A stretch of 53,429 nucleotides of DNA from Nonomuraea sediminis. Its GTDB lineage: Bacteria; Actinomycetota; Actinomycetes; Streptosporangiales; Streptosporangiaceae. Each line of letters opens with the position of its first letter. Position 1 is the stretch's first letter. The position numbers and the translations under genes are program-made. Positions 26,343-33,635 of the stretch are shown here, in pieces. Location: NCBI RefSeq assembly GCF_018531495.1, contig NZ_JAHDTI010000025.1:1-53429 (forward strand), given 5' to 3'. The notes under the pieces are model-generated. The model was not told where the DNA came from. It worked only from the letters and a program-made list of their open reading frames with translations, and did no database searches.

Positions 26343-26696
26343 TCAGAGAGCGGCCAGCGCCAGCGCGGCCGTGATCGCGCTGAGCACCAGCAGAACCGCC
26401 GATCCGGCGGTGTTCTTGGCGGTGTCGCGGGCCTTGATGTGGGTGGCGACGGCGCCTGCCATCAGCAGCGCCAGGCCGATCGCTGCGGCGACCCCGAGGG
26501 CTCCGATCCACAGCCCGACGATCAGGCCGACGGCTCCGAGTGCTTCGAGCGCGCCGATGACGTGCATGAACCCGGCCGATACCCCGAGGTTGTGGAGCTG
26601 GGCGGCCATGGCGTCCTTGCCGGAGAGCTTCGGGAAGGACGCTCCAGCAAAGGCGAGTGCCAGCAGCACGGACAGGACCGCGGTGGCGATGAACAT
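26343..26696 (-). CDS. DoxX-like membrane protein
   Basis: The 117-residue protein has four hydrophobic helices: FIATAVLSVLLALAFAGASF, HVIGALEALGAVGLIVGLW, GVAAAIGLALLMAGAVATHI and AGSAVLLVLSAITAALALA. The first helix ends in F-P-K-L-S-G, a usual DoxX turn. DoxX-family proteins act in the membrane on quinones or thiol redox, often in stress operons. It is the first gene of DoxX-LUD-MFS; the palindrome at 26721-26733 is just upstream of its start and matches one beside the MarR gene. Confidence 0.82.
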   Translation of the reverse strand: MFIATAVLSVLLALAFAGASFPKLSGKDAMAAQLHNLGVSAGFMHVIGALEALGAVGLIVGLWIGALGVAAAIGLALLMAGAVATHIKARDTAKNTAGSAVLLVLSAITAALALAAL

Positions 26697-26720
26697 GGGC
26701 GGAACCCTCTCACGATTTGT

Positions 26721-26737
26721 TTCAGTGACTGAACTAT
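26721..26737. promoter_or_regulatory. Palindromic operator before the DoxX operon
   Basis: TTCAGTGACTGAA is a perfect palindrome, extended by CTAT. The 17-base block matches 28040-28056 (beside the MarR gene) at 15 of 17 positions. It lies 25 bases from the DoxX start. Confidence 0.65.
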
Positions 26738-26759
26738 GTTGTAGCTGAAATTATTTCTG

Positions 26760-27514
26760 GACGCAAAACGGGGATCCACCCAGGTGGCCTCCACGGCGCG
26801 AGGAAGGCCGCAGGAGCGGGGGCAGCGAGGCGCCCCTACACCGCAGGCGTTGTCCGCGCCGGCGGAGAGAACGTCGTGCGCGTGAGAGGCGCCGACAAGG
26901 AGGTCACCGGGAGCAGCCGGCGCTCGACCAACGCGCATCGCATGATCCGGTGCGCGAGGAGGCAACGCTCGCCGAGGGTGAGTCTCGGCGAGCGCACGGT
27001 GATGACACCTCCAGCCGGAGTGCTTCCGGGGCCAGCCGGGGATGTGCGGTCACCTGAGGACCGTCGACGGATATGCCGCCCGGCAGGCGGCATATCCGGC
27101 CGACCGGGATCGGCGAGCCCGGGGTGTTCTCCGGGGCGCGGAGCTGGTCGTACGGCAGCGCTCAGTAACGGATGTGGAAGCTCAGCCGCCGAAGACTTCC
27201 GGGACCAGGCCAGCCTCGGAAGCTGCCGACCTGCCGGAACGCTGCTAATTGCCAATCATCGGCCGCTGAGAGCAAGCGCCCCGCACCGCGGCAGCCGGGC
27301 AGGAAGGATGAGGCCCATGGCGAGGTCGTCGATGATCAGGATGTGGTTAAGGCGTGAATTCCGGGATGGCGATCAGAGTGGAGGAGGCCATGCCGCCGCC
27401 CCGGACGGCAGCTCCGGAATGGGAAGGCCACCACCGCTTGAGCGGCCCTCGTTTGGTCATGATCGCCTATCAGCGGCGGTACGGCCTTGCCTGGCACACG
27501 GAAGTCCCCAGGAC
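26760..27514. other. Long gap between DoxX operon and MarR gene
   Basis: No convincing gene was found on either strand. Around 27300-27350 the minus strand reads NHILIIDDLAMGLILPARL, faintly like an ATPase or IstB piece, but it is isolated. The stretch may be scar DNA left where a gene between the two regulon members was lost. Confidence 0.35.
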
Positions 27515-28015
27515 CTATGACGGAACCGGAGAGCAGGAGCCGTCACCCGCCGCAGCCGGAAACCGGCGCAAGGCCCGGTGCTCGTCGCCCGATTGGGCCA
27601 TACGGAGCATCGCGAGCAGACCGGCCCGCTGCTCGGCGTCAAGCGCCGAGATGATCGGCGCCCCCTCGAACAGACGCTTCAGCAGGCGCCCTCTGAGCTC
27701 CTGCCCGGCCTCCGTGAGGACGAGCCGCTTGGCCCTGCGGTCGTCCGGATCCGGCTCCCTGCGCAGGAGGCCACCAGCTTCGAGTGAGTCGGCGATCGCG
27801 GTGACATGCGAAGGCTCACAATGCAGGTGACCGGCCATCGTCCCCATGCGCTGAGGCTCCTGCAACTGAATCACCGTGTGAGCCTGTGGCACAGTGAGCC
27901 CAACAGCAGCGGCGACCTGATCAAAATGCGCCCGCAAAGCCGCATCCGCGGCGAACAGCCGCTCCACGATCTCCTGGCCCTCCGGATCTGGCCAGTCGAT
28001 GCGTATCTCCGCCAT
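27515..28015 (-). CDS. MarR-family regulator
   Basis: From ATG 28015 (MAEIRIDWPD) the ~166-residue protein carries the MarR winged helix: LTVPQAHTVIQLQEPQRMGT, HLHCEPSHVTAIADSLEAGG and the wing RREPDPDDRRAKRLVLTEAG (D-x-R-x-x-R-x-x-x-L-T). An ATG at 28036 would add seven residues. MarR proteins bind palindromes as dimers and usually control efflux and their own gene. A 17-base operator-like block lies just upstream, with a near copy before the DoxX-LUD-MFS operon, so this is the likely regulator of that unit. Confidence 0.85.
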   Translation of the reverse strand: MAEIRIDWPDPEGQEIVERLFAADAALRAHFDQVAAAVGLTVPQAHTVIQLQEPQRMGTMAGHLHCEPSHVTAIADSLEAGGLLRREPDPDDRRAKRLVLTEAGQELRGRLLKRLFEGAPIISALDAEQRAGLLAMLRMAQSGDEHRALRRFPAAAGDGSCSPVPS

Positions 28016-28039
28016 GGTCCCCACACCCCCGGGCATTAC

Positions 28040-28056
28040 TTCGGTGAATGAACTAT
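28040..28056. promoter_or_regulatory. Second copy of the MarR operator-like block
   Basis: TTCGGTGAATGAACTAT differs from the block at 26721 at two positions. It begins about 24 bases upstream of the MarR ATG at 28015, a position suited to autorepression. Confidence 0.6.
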
Positions 28057-28274
28057 TCTACGGCGACGCGCGTCGGGTTCAGGCACGCACGGCGAGAGAT
28101 CACGTGGGCTTCCTCGGCTTCGGCGCGCCCGCCACGACCGCTCCCTGCACGACCTCATCACCGTGGTCGGCGGCCTTCGCAACCGCGACATCGGCGGCAC
28201 CAGCGTGCATGAGCAGCTCGGCACCACCGCTGACCGAGTTCATCCGCGAACTCATCGTCGCCGGCGCCCTGCGG

Positions 28275-28630
28275 GCCACCGCTCGGACTCCGGCGGAGTC
28301 GTAGTCCACGCCCAGGCGGGCTCGCACGAAACTACGGTGCCGCTTGGCTGACCGCTCCGCCGCCTCGGCAAGCATCACATCGTCCGGTAGGCCGAGGACA
28401 CAGCGGATGTGCTGAGTCACCGTGACCGGCACATCCTCCAGCTTCGGGAAGTAGCCCAGCCGCTGGTATGCCTTCAACCACACCAGCAGCGCTAGAAGAT
28501 GCTGGTCGTCTTGGCTCTTGCCGCGGGCCCACTCAACCTCATCGGCCGTGGGGGTGAACACCTCGGCGAGCTCCCGCACCCCGATGGCTCGCGCGAACCT
28601 CGGGTAGGCCGTCCGATCGATCGACGCCAC
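28275..28630 (-). mobile_element. Tn3-family transposase N-terminal remnant
   Basis: ATG at 28630 starts MASIDRTAYPRFARAIGVRE, then FTPTADEVEWARGKSQDDQH, LLALLVWLKAYQRLGYFPKL and RHRSFVRARLGV. This is the N-terminal (DUF4158) domain of a Tn3-family transposase of a different subgroup from those at 6-10 kb. After about 28290 the match ends, although the frame stays open to 28100 with unrelated composition. The catalytic part is gone. Confidence 0.7.
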
Positions 28631-28948
28631 CCGAACCTCCGGAAACCGTCACCAACCGGCCTGAATGCTCCAGATCCTAGTGTCGGTGATCAAGCTCGCG
28701 GCCCGTTTCTGCCGTATTCCGGTGGCACCCGATCGAGATCAGGCGGGATCTTGTTGTTTCAAGGAGAGCGTCCTGGTTTGGGGCTGCGGAGCAGGTGTCC
28801 GGGAAGGCCCAGGTGATGTCAGCCTCGTCGCCACGATCGGATCTGTTACAACTTGTGAGTGTCGGCGGTGCTTGCGCAGCGCGTGCGGCCGACCCGAATG
28901 CGTTCGCGGGCGACCATGACGACGCCGTCCCGGCTGGCGCCACCTGGT

Positions 28949-29644
28949 TCATAGTCCGTGGTGAAGACCGCAAAGGTCTGCCATCAGGCCCATCTGGTGG
29001 TCGAAGTATTCCCGTCGGGCTTGGATGGTCGTCTCCAGTCGGCCGAAGACTTCGAAGCTGATCAAGCCGAACAGGTGCGTCCATCCGGCGAACGCTCGGC
29101 TGAGCAGCTCCTCGGAGATGTCGGCGGAGTGTTGGTCGATCAGCTGTTGAAGGTCTCTGCGGACCAGTTCGGGCACCGGAGCGGACGGTGGAAGGGTTTG
29201 GCCCTGGGCGGCGCCCTCGGCGGCGATTTCGACGAGCAGGAGGATCACGGCGGAGGCGGGGGCCACCGTGTCCTGTGGTGCGGCGTATCCGGGCACCGGG
29301 CCGCCGTAAAGCAGGCTGTACTCGGCTGGATGGTCGAGTGCCCATTGGCGGACGGCGTGGCTTACGGCCAGGAAGCGCTTGCGCGGACGTGCCGATGGCG
29401 CCTGTGCCGCGGCCCGCCGCGCCGCCTCACCGAGCGCCTGGTAGCTCTCGGTGATCAGTGCGGTCAGCAGTTGATCCCGGCTGGAGAAGTATCGGTAGAG
29501 CGCCGACGGGACGATGTCGAGATCGCTGGCCACCCCGCGCAGCGACAGGTTGGCACCGTCGGCAGCCAGCCGTCGGCGGGCGGCCGCCTTGATCTCCTCG
29601 ATCATTTCCGACCGGACCCGGGCGCGCAGTGACGGTGCAGGCAT
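28949..29644 (-). CDS. TetR-family regulator (WHG-type C-terminal domain)
   Basis: ATG at 29644 (MPAPSLRARVRSEMIEEIKA) gives a 231-residue TetR protein. The HTH is LSLRGVASDLDIVPSALYRY followed by FSSRDQLLTALI. The C-terminal part has HPAEYSLLYGGPVPGYAAP and WTHLFGLISFEVFGRL, typical of the TetR subgroup with a W-x-x-x-x-G-x-x-x-x-E-x-F signature. Transcribed divergently from the epimerase gene at 29760, it shares a 115-base gap with three operator-like palindromes. It presumably represses both genes. Confidence 0.88.
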   Translation of the reverse strand: MPAPSLRARVRSEMIEEIKAAARRRLAADGANLSLRGVASDLDIVPSALYRYFSSRDQLLTALITESYQALGEAARRAAAQAPSARPRKRFLAVSHAVRQWALDHPAEYSLLYGGPVPGYAAPQDTVAPASAVILLLVEIAAEGAAQGQTLPPSAPVPELVRRDLQQLIDQHSADISEELLSRAFAGWTHLFGLISFEVFGRLETTIQARREYFDHQMGLMADLCGLHHGL

Positions 29645-29664
29645 ATCCCAAGTCTGCCACAGTC

Positions 29665-29679
29665 GAGAACAGAATTCTC
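29665..29679. promoter_or_regulatory. Operator candidate 1 of 3 (GAGAA...TTCTC)
   Basis: GAGAACAGAATTCTC has perfect five-base arms. It lies 21 bases from the TetR start. Confidence 0.65.
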
Positions 29680-29683
29680 CATA

Positions 29684-29698
29684 GAGAATGCTGTTCTT
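29684..29698. promoter_or_regulatory. Operator candidate 2 of 3
   Basis: GAGAATGCTGTTCTT matches the same consensus with one arm mismatch. Its centre is 19 bases from that of candidate 1, close to two helical turns, so two dimers could bind on one face. Confidence 0.6.
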
Positions 29699-29727
29699 GA
29701 CTTGGATCGGCGTGCTCTCTACAGTGC

Positions 29728-29746
29728 GAGAGAACACTGTTCTCTC
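29728..29746. promoter_or_regulatory. Operator candidate 3 of 3, perfect 19-bp palindrome
   Basis: GAGAGAACACTGTTCTCTC is perfectly symmetric around its central C. It ends 13 bases before the epimerase ATG, so a bound repressor would block transcription start or ribosome access. Confidence 0.75.
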
Positions 29747-29759
29747 AATGGAGTGCCCT

Positions 29760-30689
29760 ATGACTTCGCACGTTGTCCTGGGAGCCGGACCGATCGGCTC
29801 CACCACCGCGCTGATACTGGCTGAGCAGGGCGAGCAGGTACGCCTGATAACGCTCAACGGAGGCGGCCCCGACCACCCTGGCATCGAGCGGGTTCAGGCC
29901 GAGGCATCCGACCCGGCCGTACTGACACCCTTGACCGCCGACGCCAGCGCGCTCTACCAGTGCGCCGGCCCGCCCTACCATCTCTGGACGACCGAGTTCC
30001 CCCCGCTGATCGAGAGTGCCATACGTGCCGCCGAGGCAAGCGGCGCCGTCCTGGTCAGCGTTGGGAACCTCTACGGCTACGGCCTGGTAAGCGGTCCGAT
30101 GACCGAGGATCTGCCCGCACGCCCCAATTCCGAAAAAGGCCGCGTCCGAGCCGGACTATGGGCCGAGCAACTCGCCGCACACCAGGCCGGACGGATCCGC
30201 ACAGCCGAGGTCCGCGGGTCGGACTACCTTGGAGCCCGCGCCTCAACGCCCTTCACCATGATGGTCCTGCCCGCCCTTCTACGTGGCCGGCGCGCCCTTG
30301 TTCCCGCCGACATAGACGCCCCCCACAGCTGGACCTACACCGGCGATGTGGCCCGCACCCTGATCGACGTCGCGGCCGACGAATCCAGCTGGGGCCGCCC
30401 CTGGCACGTTCCGACCCCGCCGCCTGTTTCCATTCGTGAACTGGCTGAAATGGCGGCAACCGTGGCCGGCACGCCCAAAGCACGAATCAGCCCTATGCCG
30501 AACACTCTGCTAAGGGCGGTAGGCCTGTTCAACGTCGCGGCCCGACAGCTCCCCGAAATGCGCTACCAGTTCGACCACCCCTTCGTGCTGGACTCCAGCG
30601 CAGCGCAGAAGGCATTCGGCCGCAGACCCACCTCGACCACAGACGCACTCCGCGAAACCATCTCCGCATTGCAGAACAACGCCCAGTAG
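29760..30689 (+). CDS. NAD-dependent epimerase/dehydratase-family protein
   Basis: A 309-residue extended short-chain dehydrogenase. The N-terminal Rossmann motif is VVLGAGPIGSTTALILAEQG; SVGNLYGYG replaces the usual S-x-x-x-V-Y-G catalytic region with a Tyr retained; RGSDYLGARASTPF and WTYTGDVARTLIDVA are conserved in this class. The substrate is unknown; such proteins reduce or isomerise sugars, lactones or small ketones. ATG at 29760 has GGAG upstream; an in-frame ATG at 29748 overlaps the palindrome end. Control by the divergent TetR is strongly suggested by the three operator-like repeats. Confidence 0.85.
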   Translation: MTSHVVLGAGPIGSTTALILAEQGEQVRLITLNGGGPDHPGIERVQAEASDPAVLTPLTADASALYQCAGPPYHLWTTEFPPLIESAIRAAEASGAVLVSVGNLYGYGLVSGPMTEDLPARPNSEKGRVRAGLWAEQLAAHQAGRIRTAEVRGSDYLGARASTPFTMMVLPALLRGRRALVPADIDAPHSWTYTGDVARTLIDVAADESSWGRPWHVPTPPPVSIRELAEMAATVAGTPKARISPMPNTLLRAVGLFNVAARQLPEMRYQFDHPFVLDSSAAQKAFGRRPTSTTDALRETISALQNNAQ

Positions 30690-30794
30690 GCCGCGTCCAG
30701 TCGGCGAGGCAGTGGGTCAGAGGTCTGTGCCTGCCGGCTGTTCTACCGGCCGAATCCGGATCCAGTCGGCGGGCAGGACATCCACCTTGAGTGC

Positions 30795-31035
30795 TGCACC
30801 TGCCGAAAACCCCGTCCACGCAGTTCAAGCGGCATGTGAGTATTCGTGGAGGACGCCGCTGAGCCGGTCTCCTCGGCGTACATCCAGGTCGACGATTCTG
30901 GCTGGATCGATGATCGGATCCGGGACGGCGCGTAGTGGAGCCGCCTGGTCCAGGGCTTGATGGGCTCGGTACTGGTTGGAGAACTCCGCATACTCGGCGT
31001 TCGTTCCAGGGCAGCCAAGGTGAACCCATGAGCCA
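30795..31035 (-). mobile_element. Right-end remnant of the 33-bp-TIR insertion sequence
   Basis: 30795-30827 is the right terminal repeat in reverse orientation (TGCACCTGCCGAAAAC... in plus-strand reading). On the minus strand it is preceded by the transposase tail NQYRAHQALDQAAPLRAVPD and LSGVLHEYSHAA with stop. The remainder of the element is missing; upstream there is only a scrambled WNERR-like piece. Confidence 0.7.
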
Positions 31036-31134
31036 CCATGAGTCGATCTTGTGTTGAGTTTGGGCTGCTCGGAGCCGCTGCCTGGCTGGTGATCGTCTTC
31101 CTGGTACGGCCCGCGCGATCCAAGCGGGTGATCT

Positions 31135-31268
31135 TGCTGGTTCGGGTGGGTGGCGGCTGGTGACGCGTCACGGCGGGACGGGGTGACCACGTACCAGCCG
31201 TCGCGGACGCGTTCGGCGACGACACCCGAGAGCCTGCCGGTTCCACCGACGACCAGCGCGCGCCTCAT
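31135..31268 (-). pseudogene. Rossmann-type dehydrogenase N-terminal fragment
   Basis: ATG at 31268 starts MRRALVVGGTGRLSGVVAER, then DGWYVVTPSRRDASP, the dinucleotide-binding beta-alpha-beta of a short-chain dehydrogenase (G-G-T-G-x-L-x-G-V). The reading ends within ~45 residues, near the insertion-sequence remnant. It follows the TetR gene at 31319-32044 on the same strand at 50 bases, so it may once have been its operon partner, destroyed by IS insertion and deletion. Confidence 0.6.
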
Positions 31269-31318
31269 GATGCGATTTGTGATCGTCTCGGCACCATGTG
31301 GCCACCGCACGCCGCAGG

Positions 31319-32044
31319 TCAACCGGATGCGGGCCGCAGATTGTTCATGAGCAGGCCGAGGGCGAACTCGAAGCGGTCGTGTCCGGTGCCGGAGATCAGC
31401 TCGGCGGCATGGCGTCGAGTCTGCGGGAACTTCTCGTCAGGCAGTCCGGTGAAGCGGTCTAGCAACTCCTCGTCGCTGAGCACCCATTCCTGATCCTGAT
31501 GCTGGCGCCGTTGCTGGACCAGCGACTGCTCCAGTGCATAGGCGCTGACATAGCGGGACAGCGCGTCGCGGGCCCATCCGGCCGTCCTCGGTTCGATGCC
31601 GCCCGCGAGCAGGATCGCCAGGATTCCTTCGCCGACCCGCAGCGTTTCCAGGTTGGTCGACACCATGGCCAGCGCGGCGCGCGAGACTCCGGGGTATTTC
31701 AGGTACAGGTCGCGGATCTGCGTGTACACCCCGAGCAACTGCTCGCGCCAGGCAGCCGGGTCCGGTTCGGGGAGCACGATCTCGGCGTAGAGCCTGCCGA
31801 TCAGCAGATCGTCGATGTCGTCCTTGTTGACGATGTGCGCGTACAGCGACGACGGGCCGGCGCCGAGCATGGCGGCGACCCGGCGGATGGTCAGCGCGTC
31901 ATACCCCTCGGTGGCGACGACTTCCAGGGCGGCGTCGGTGATCCGTTCGACGTTGATCGGCTTCTTGCGTGGTGCCGACGTGGCAGCCTCCGCTGCGGGT
32001 TGGGCGTGGCGAGCTGCGCGGCGTTGGCGGGGATCGGCGGACAT
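31319..32044 (-). CDS. TetR-family regulator
   Basis: About 241 residues from ATG 32044 (MSADPRQRRAARHAQPAAEA); an ATG at 32056 is possible but lacks a site. The HTH reads INVERITDAALEVVATEGYD, LTIRRVAAMLGAGPSSLYAH and VNKDDIDDLLIGRLY. The C-terminal domain (WREQLLGVYTQIRDLYLKYP, SRYVSAYALEQSLVQQR) fits the TetR_C class of antibiotic and xenobiotic sensors. It is divergent from the FAD monooxygenase at 32141, a pairing known from tetracycline-modifying systems. Large inverted repeats fill the gap between the genes. Confidence 0.88.
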   Translation of the reverse strand: MSADPRQRRAARHAQPAAEAATSAPRKKPINVERITDAALEVVATEGYDALTIRRVAAMLGAGPSSLYAHIVNKDDIDDLLIGRLYAEIVLPEPDPAAWREQLLGVYTQIRDLYLKYPGVSRAALAMVSTNLETLRVGEGILAILLAGGIEPRTAGWARDALSRYVSAYALEQSLVQQRRQHQDQEWVLSDEELLDRFTGLPDEKFPQTRRHAAELISGTGHDRFEFALGLLMNNLRPASG

Positions 32045-32064
32045 GCCAACCACCATAACTTGAC

Positions 32065-32099
32065 ACGATCTAAGTTCGTTGGGGTAGAACTTAGATCGT
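32065..32099. promoter_or_regulatory. Operator candidate with 13-bp perfect arms
   Basis: ACGATCTAAGTTC (32065-32077) and GAACTTAGATCGT (32087-32099) are perfect inverted repeats around nine bases. The inner half-site AAGTTC recurs in the palindrome at 32105. Confidence 0.75.
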
Positions 32100-32104
32100 C
32101 AGAA

Positions 32105-32117
32105 CGAACTAAGTTCG
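32105..32117. promoter_or_regulatory. Operator candidate CGAACTAAGTTCG
   Basis: A perfect 13-base palindrome with half-site AGTTCG, six bases after the larger repeat and 23 bases before the monooxygenase ATG. It probably binds the same TetR protein. Confidence 0.7.
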
Positions 32118-32140
32118 CATCGATGTCCTGGAGGTGTGTG

Positions 32141-33265
32141 ATGCGCGTTTCCGTTGTCGGAGCCGGTCTGGGAGGTCTGGCTCTCGCGCAGGGTCTTCGT
32201 GGTGCCGGGATCGAGACCGACGTGTTCGAGCGCGATCCGGGGATCGTCGCACGGTTCCAGGGCTACCGGCTCGTGCTGAACCCGGTCGGTTTCCAGGCGG
32301 TGCGCAACTGCCTGCCGACGCGCTGGCACCCGCTGCTGGACGAGATCGTCATGGATGCCTCCGCCGAGCAGCTGATCCTGGACCCGCAGATGAACGAGAT
32401 CGGCAAGCTCGGCGCGGCCCGGACCGGCATCGTGGTCGACCGGCAGGTGCTGCGACACCTGTTGCTGACCGGCCTCACCATGCACACCGATGCCGCGCTG
32501 ACCGGCTACGACGTGCTGGCCGACGGCAATGTCCAAGCCCAGTTCGCCCGCCGCGACCCGGCCACCGCCGACCTGCTCGTCGGCGCGGACGGCGTCACCT
32601 CCGCAGTCCGCGGGGTGTTGTCACCGCAGACCACCCCGACAGACACCGGCGTCCGGTTCGTCATCGGCCGCACCCCACTGACCGACGAGTTCGCCAGCCT
32701 GTCCAAGGCCTACGGCTCGAAGATCACGGGCGACGGCGTCAGCCTGCTGCTCGGCGCGATGCGCTTCCGTACCCCGCCGAAGCAGGCCGCCGAGCAACTG
32801 GCCCCCGAAGTCACGCTGCCCGACATCGGCGACTACGTACGCTGGGCCATGATCCTGCCGCCGAACGGCTCGCTGGAGGACGTGACCGCGCAGGATGCCG
32901 TGCTGTCCAGGATGGAAGGTTGGCACCCGGAGCTGCGCGCGCTGATCGAGCAGGCCGACCCGGACAACAGCACGCTGCTGTCCATCCGGGTGGTCAAGCC
33001 CGGTGAGCGCTGGGCGTCCGGCCCGGTCACGCTGCTCGGCGACGCGATCCACGCCACCTCCCCGACCGGCGGCAACGGCGCGAACACCGCGCTGCGCGAT
33101 GCCGACCTGCTGCGCCGCTGCCTGATCGAGGCCAACGAAGGCCGCCAGAATCTGCGCAGCGCGGTCGAGGACTACGAGCGGCAGATGTTCGAGTACGGCG
33201 CCGAGGCCGTGCGCAGCAGTCTCGAGAAGCTGCCCGCCTTCGCCCCCGAAGCGAAACTGTCCTGA
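32141..33265 (+). CDS. FAD-dependent monooxygenase
   Basis: A 374-residue group A flavoprotein monooxygenase. It has the N-terminal FAD site VSVVGAGLGGLALAQGLRGA (G-x-G-x-x-G), ending near VFERD; the DG motif LLVGADGVTSAVRG; and the second FAD motif VTLLGDAIHATSPTGGNGAN (G-D-A-x-H-x-x-x-P). It hydroxylates an aromatic or polyketide-like compound using NAD(P)H and oxygen; relatives include TetX-like inactivating enzymes. ATG at 32141 has GGAGG six bases upstream. The divergent TetR and two palindromes suggest substrate-induced expression. A strong hairpin follows at 33387. Confidence 0.9.
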   Translation: MRVSVVGAGLGGLALAQGLRGAGIETDVFERDPGIVARFQGYRLVLNPVGFQAVRNCLPTRWHPLLDEIVMDASAEQLILDPQMNEIGKLGAARTGIVVDRQVLRHLLLTGLTMHTDAALTGYDVLADGNVQAQFARRDPATADLLVGADGVTSAVRGVLSPQTTPTDTGVRFVIGRTPLTDEFASLSKAYGSKITGDGVSLLLGAMRFRTPPKQAAEQLAPEVTLPDIGDYVRWAMILPPNGSLEDVTAQDAVLSRMEGWHPELRALIEQADPDNSTLLSIRVVKPGERWASGPVTLLGDAIHATSPTGGNGANTALRDADLLRRCLIEANEGRQNLRSAVEDYERQMFEYGAEAVRSSLEKLPAFAPEAKLS

Positions 33266-33299
33266 GGCCGAAATTCACCTTGTGCGATCGATCGGACCC

Positions 33300-33384
33300 G
33301 CCCGGTCGTGGACATCTGGCTCGGCCCTGAATGAATATCTCGATCACTACAACGGGCATCGCCCGCATCAGGCTCGTGGGCATG
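33300..33384 (+). mobile_element. Integrase-core transposase C-terminal remnant
   Basis: The plus strand reads ALNEYLDHYNGHRPHQARGH, the Y-x-x-H-Y-N-x-x-R-P-H-x-A region found at the end of DDE integrase-core transposases. Fewer than 30 residues remain. It is not one of the 33-bp-TIR copies, whose equivalent reads FYNxHRAHQAL. Confidence 0.5.
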
Positions 33385-33386
33385 AA

Positions 33387-33416
33387 GCAGGCCCGCCGGA
33401 GGATCGGCGGGCCTGC
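33387..33416 (+). terminator. Perfect 12-bp GC hairpin
   Basis: Arms GCAGGCCCGCCG (33387-33398) and CGGCGGGCCTGC (33405-33416) pair perfectly around six bases. It lies about 120 bases after the monooxygenase gene and can serve either strand. Confidence 0.55.
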
Positions 33417-33430
33417 CTGGGGTCGGTGGT

Positions 33431-33540
33431 TCAGGTGGTGGTGTCTCCGATGTGGGTCGGCAGGGTGATCAGCCGTGCTGTCTGGGCGCCTCCGGCTGCG
33501 GTGTTGACGAGGGCGGCGGTGGACTCGGCGTCAAGCCCGT
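33431..33540 (-). pseudogene. C-terminal fragment of an unidentified gene
   Basis: The minus strand reads LDAESTAALVNTAAGGAQTA and RLITLPTHIGDTTT with a stop, a plausible protein end with normal codon use. No start or domain precedes it, and I cannot name the family. Confidence 0.3.
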
Positions 33541-33635
33541 GCGCGGCACGCCGAACTCAGCCGCGCCTACGTGGGCGCCCGGCACCTGAAGTCACAACCA
33601 GCCGTCCTCCACGCACGCTCCCGATATTTGGTGAA

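Noticed and set aside
27300..27360. IstB-like minus-strand reading LIIDDLAMG
   Set aside because: About 20 residues only, with no Walker motifs or flanking IS21 sequence.
28100..28274. Plus-strand frame HDRSLHDLITVVGGLRNRDI
   Set aside because: Possibly a piece of a transposon gene but unrecognised, and it ends in a stop without context.
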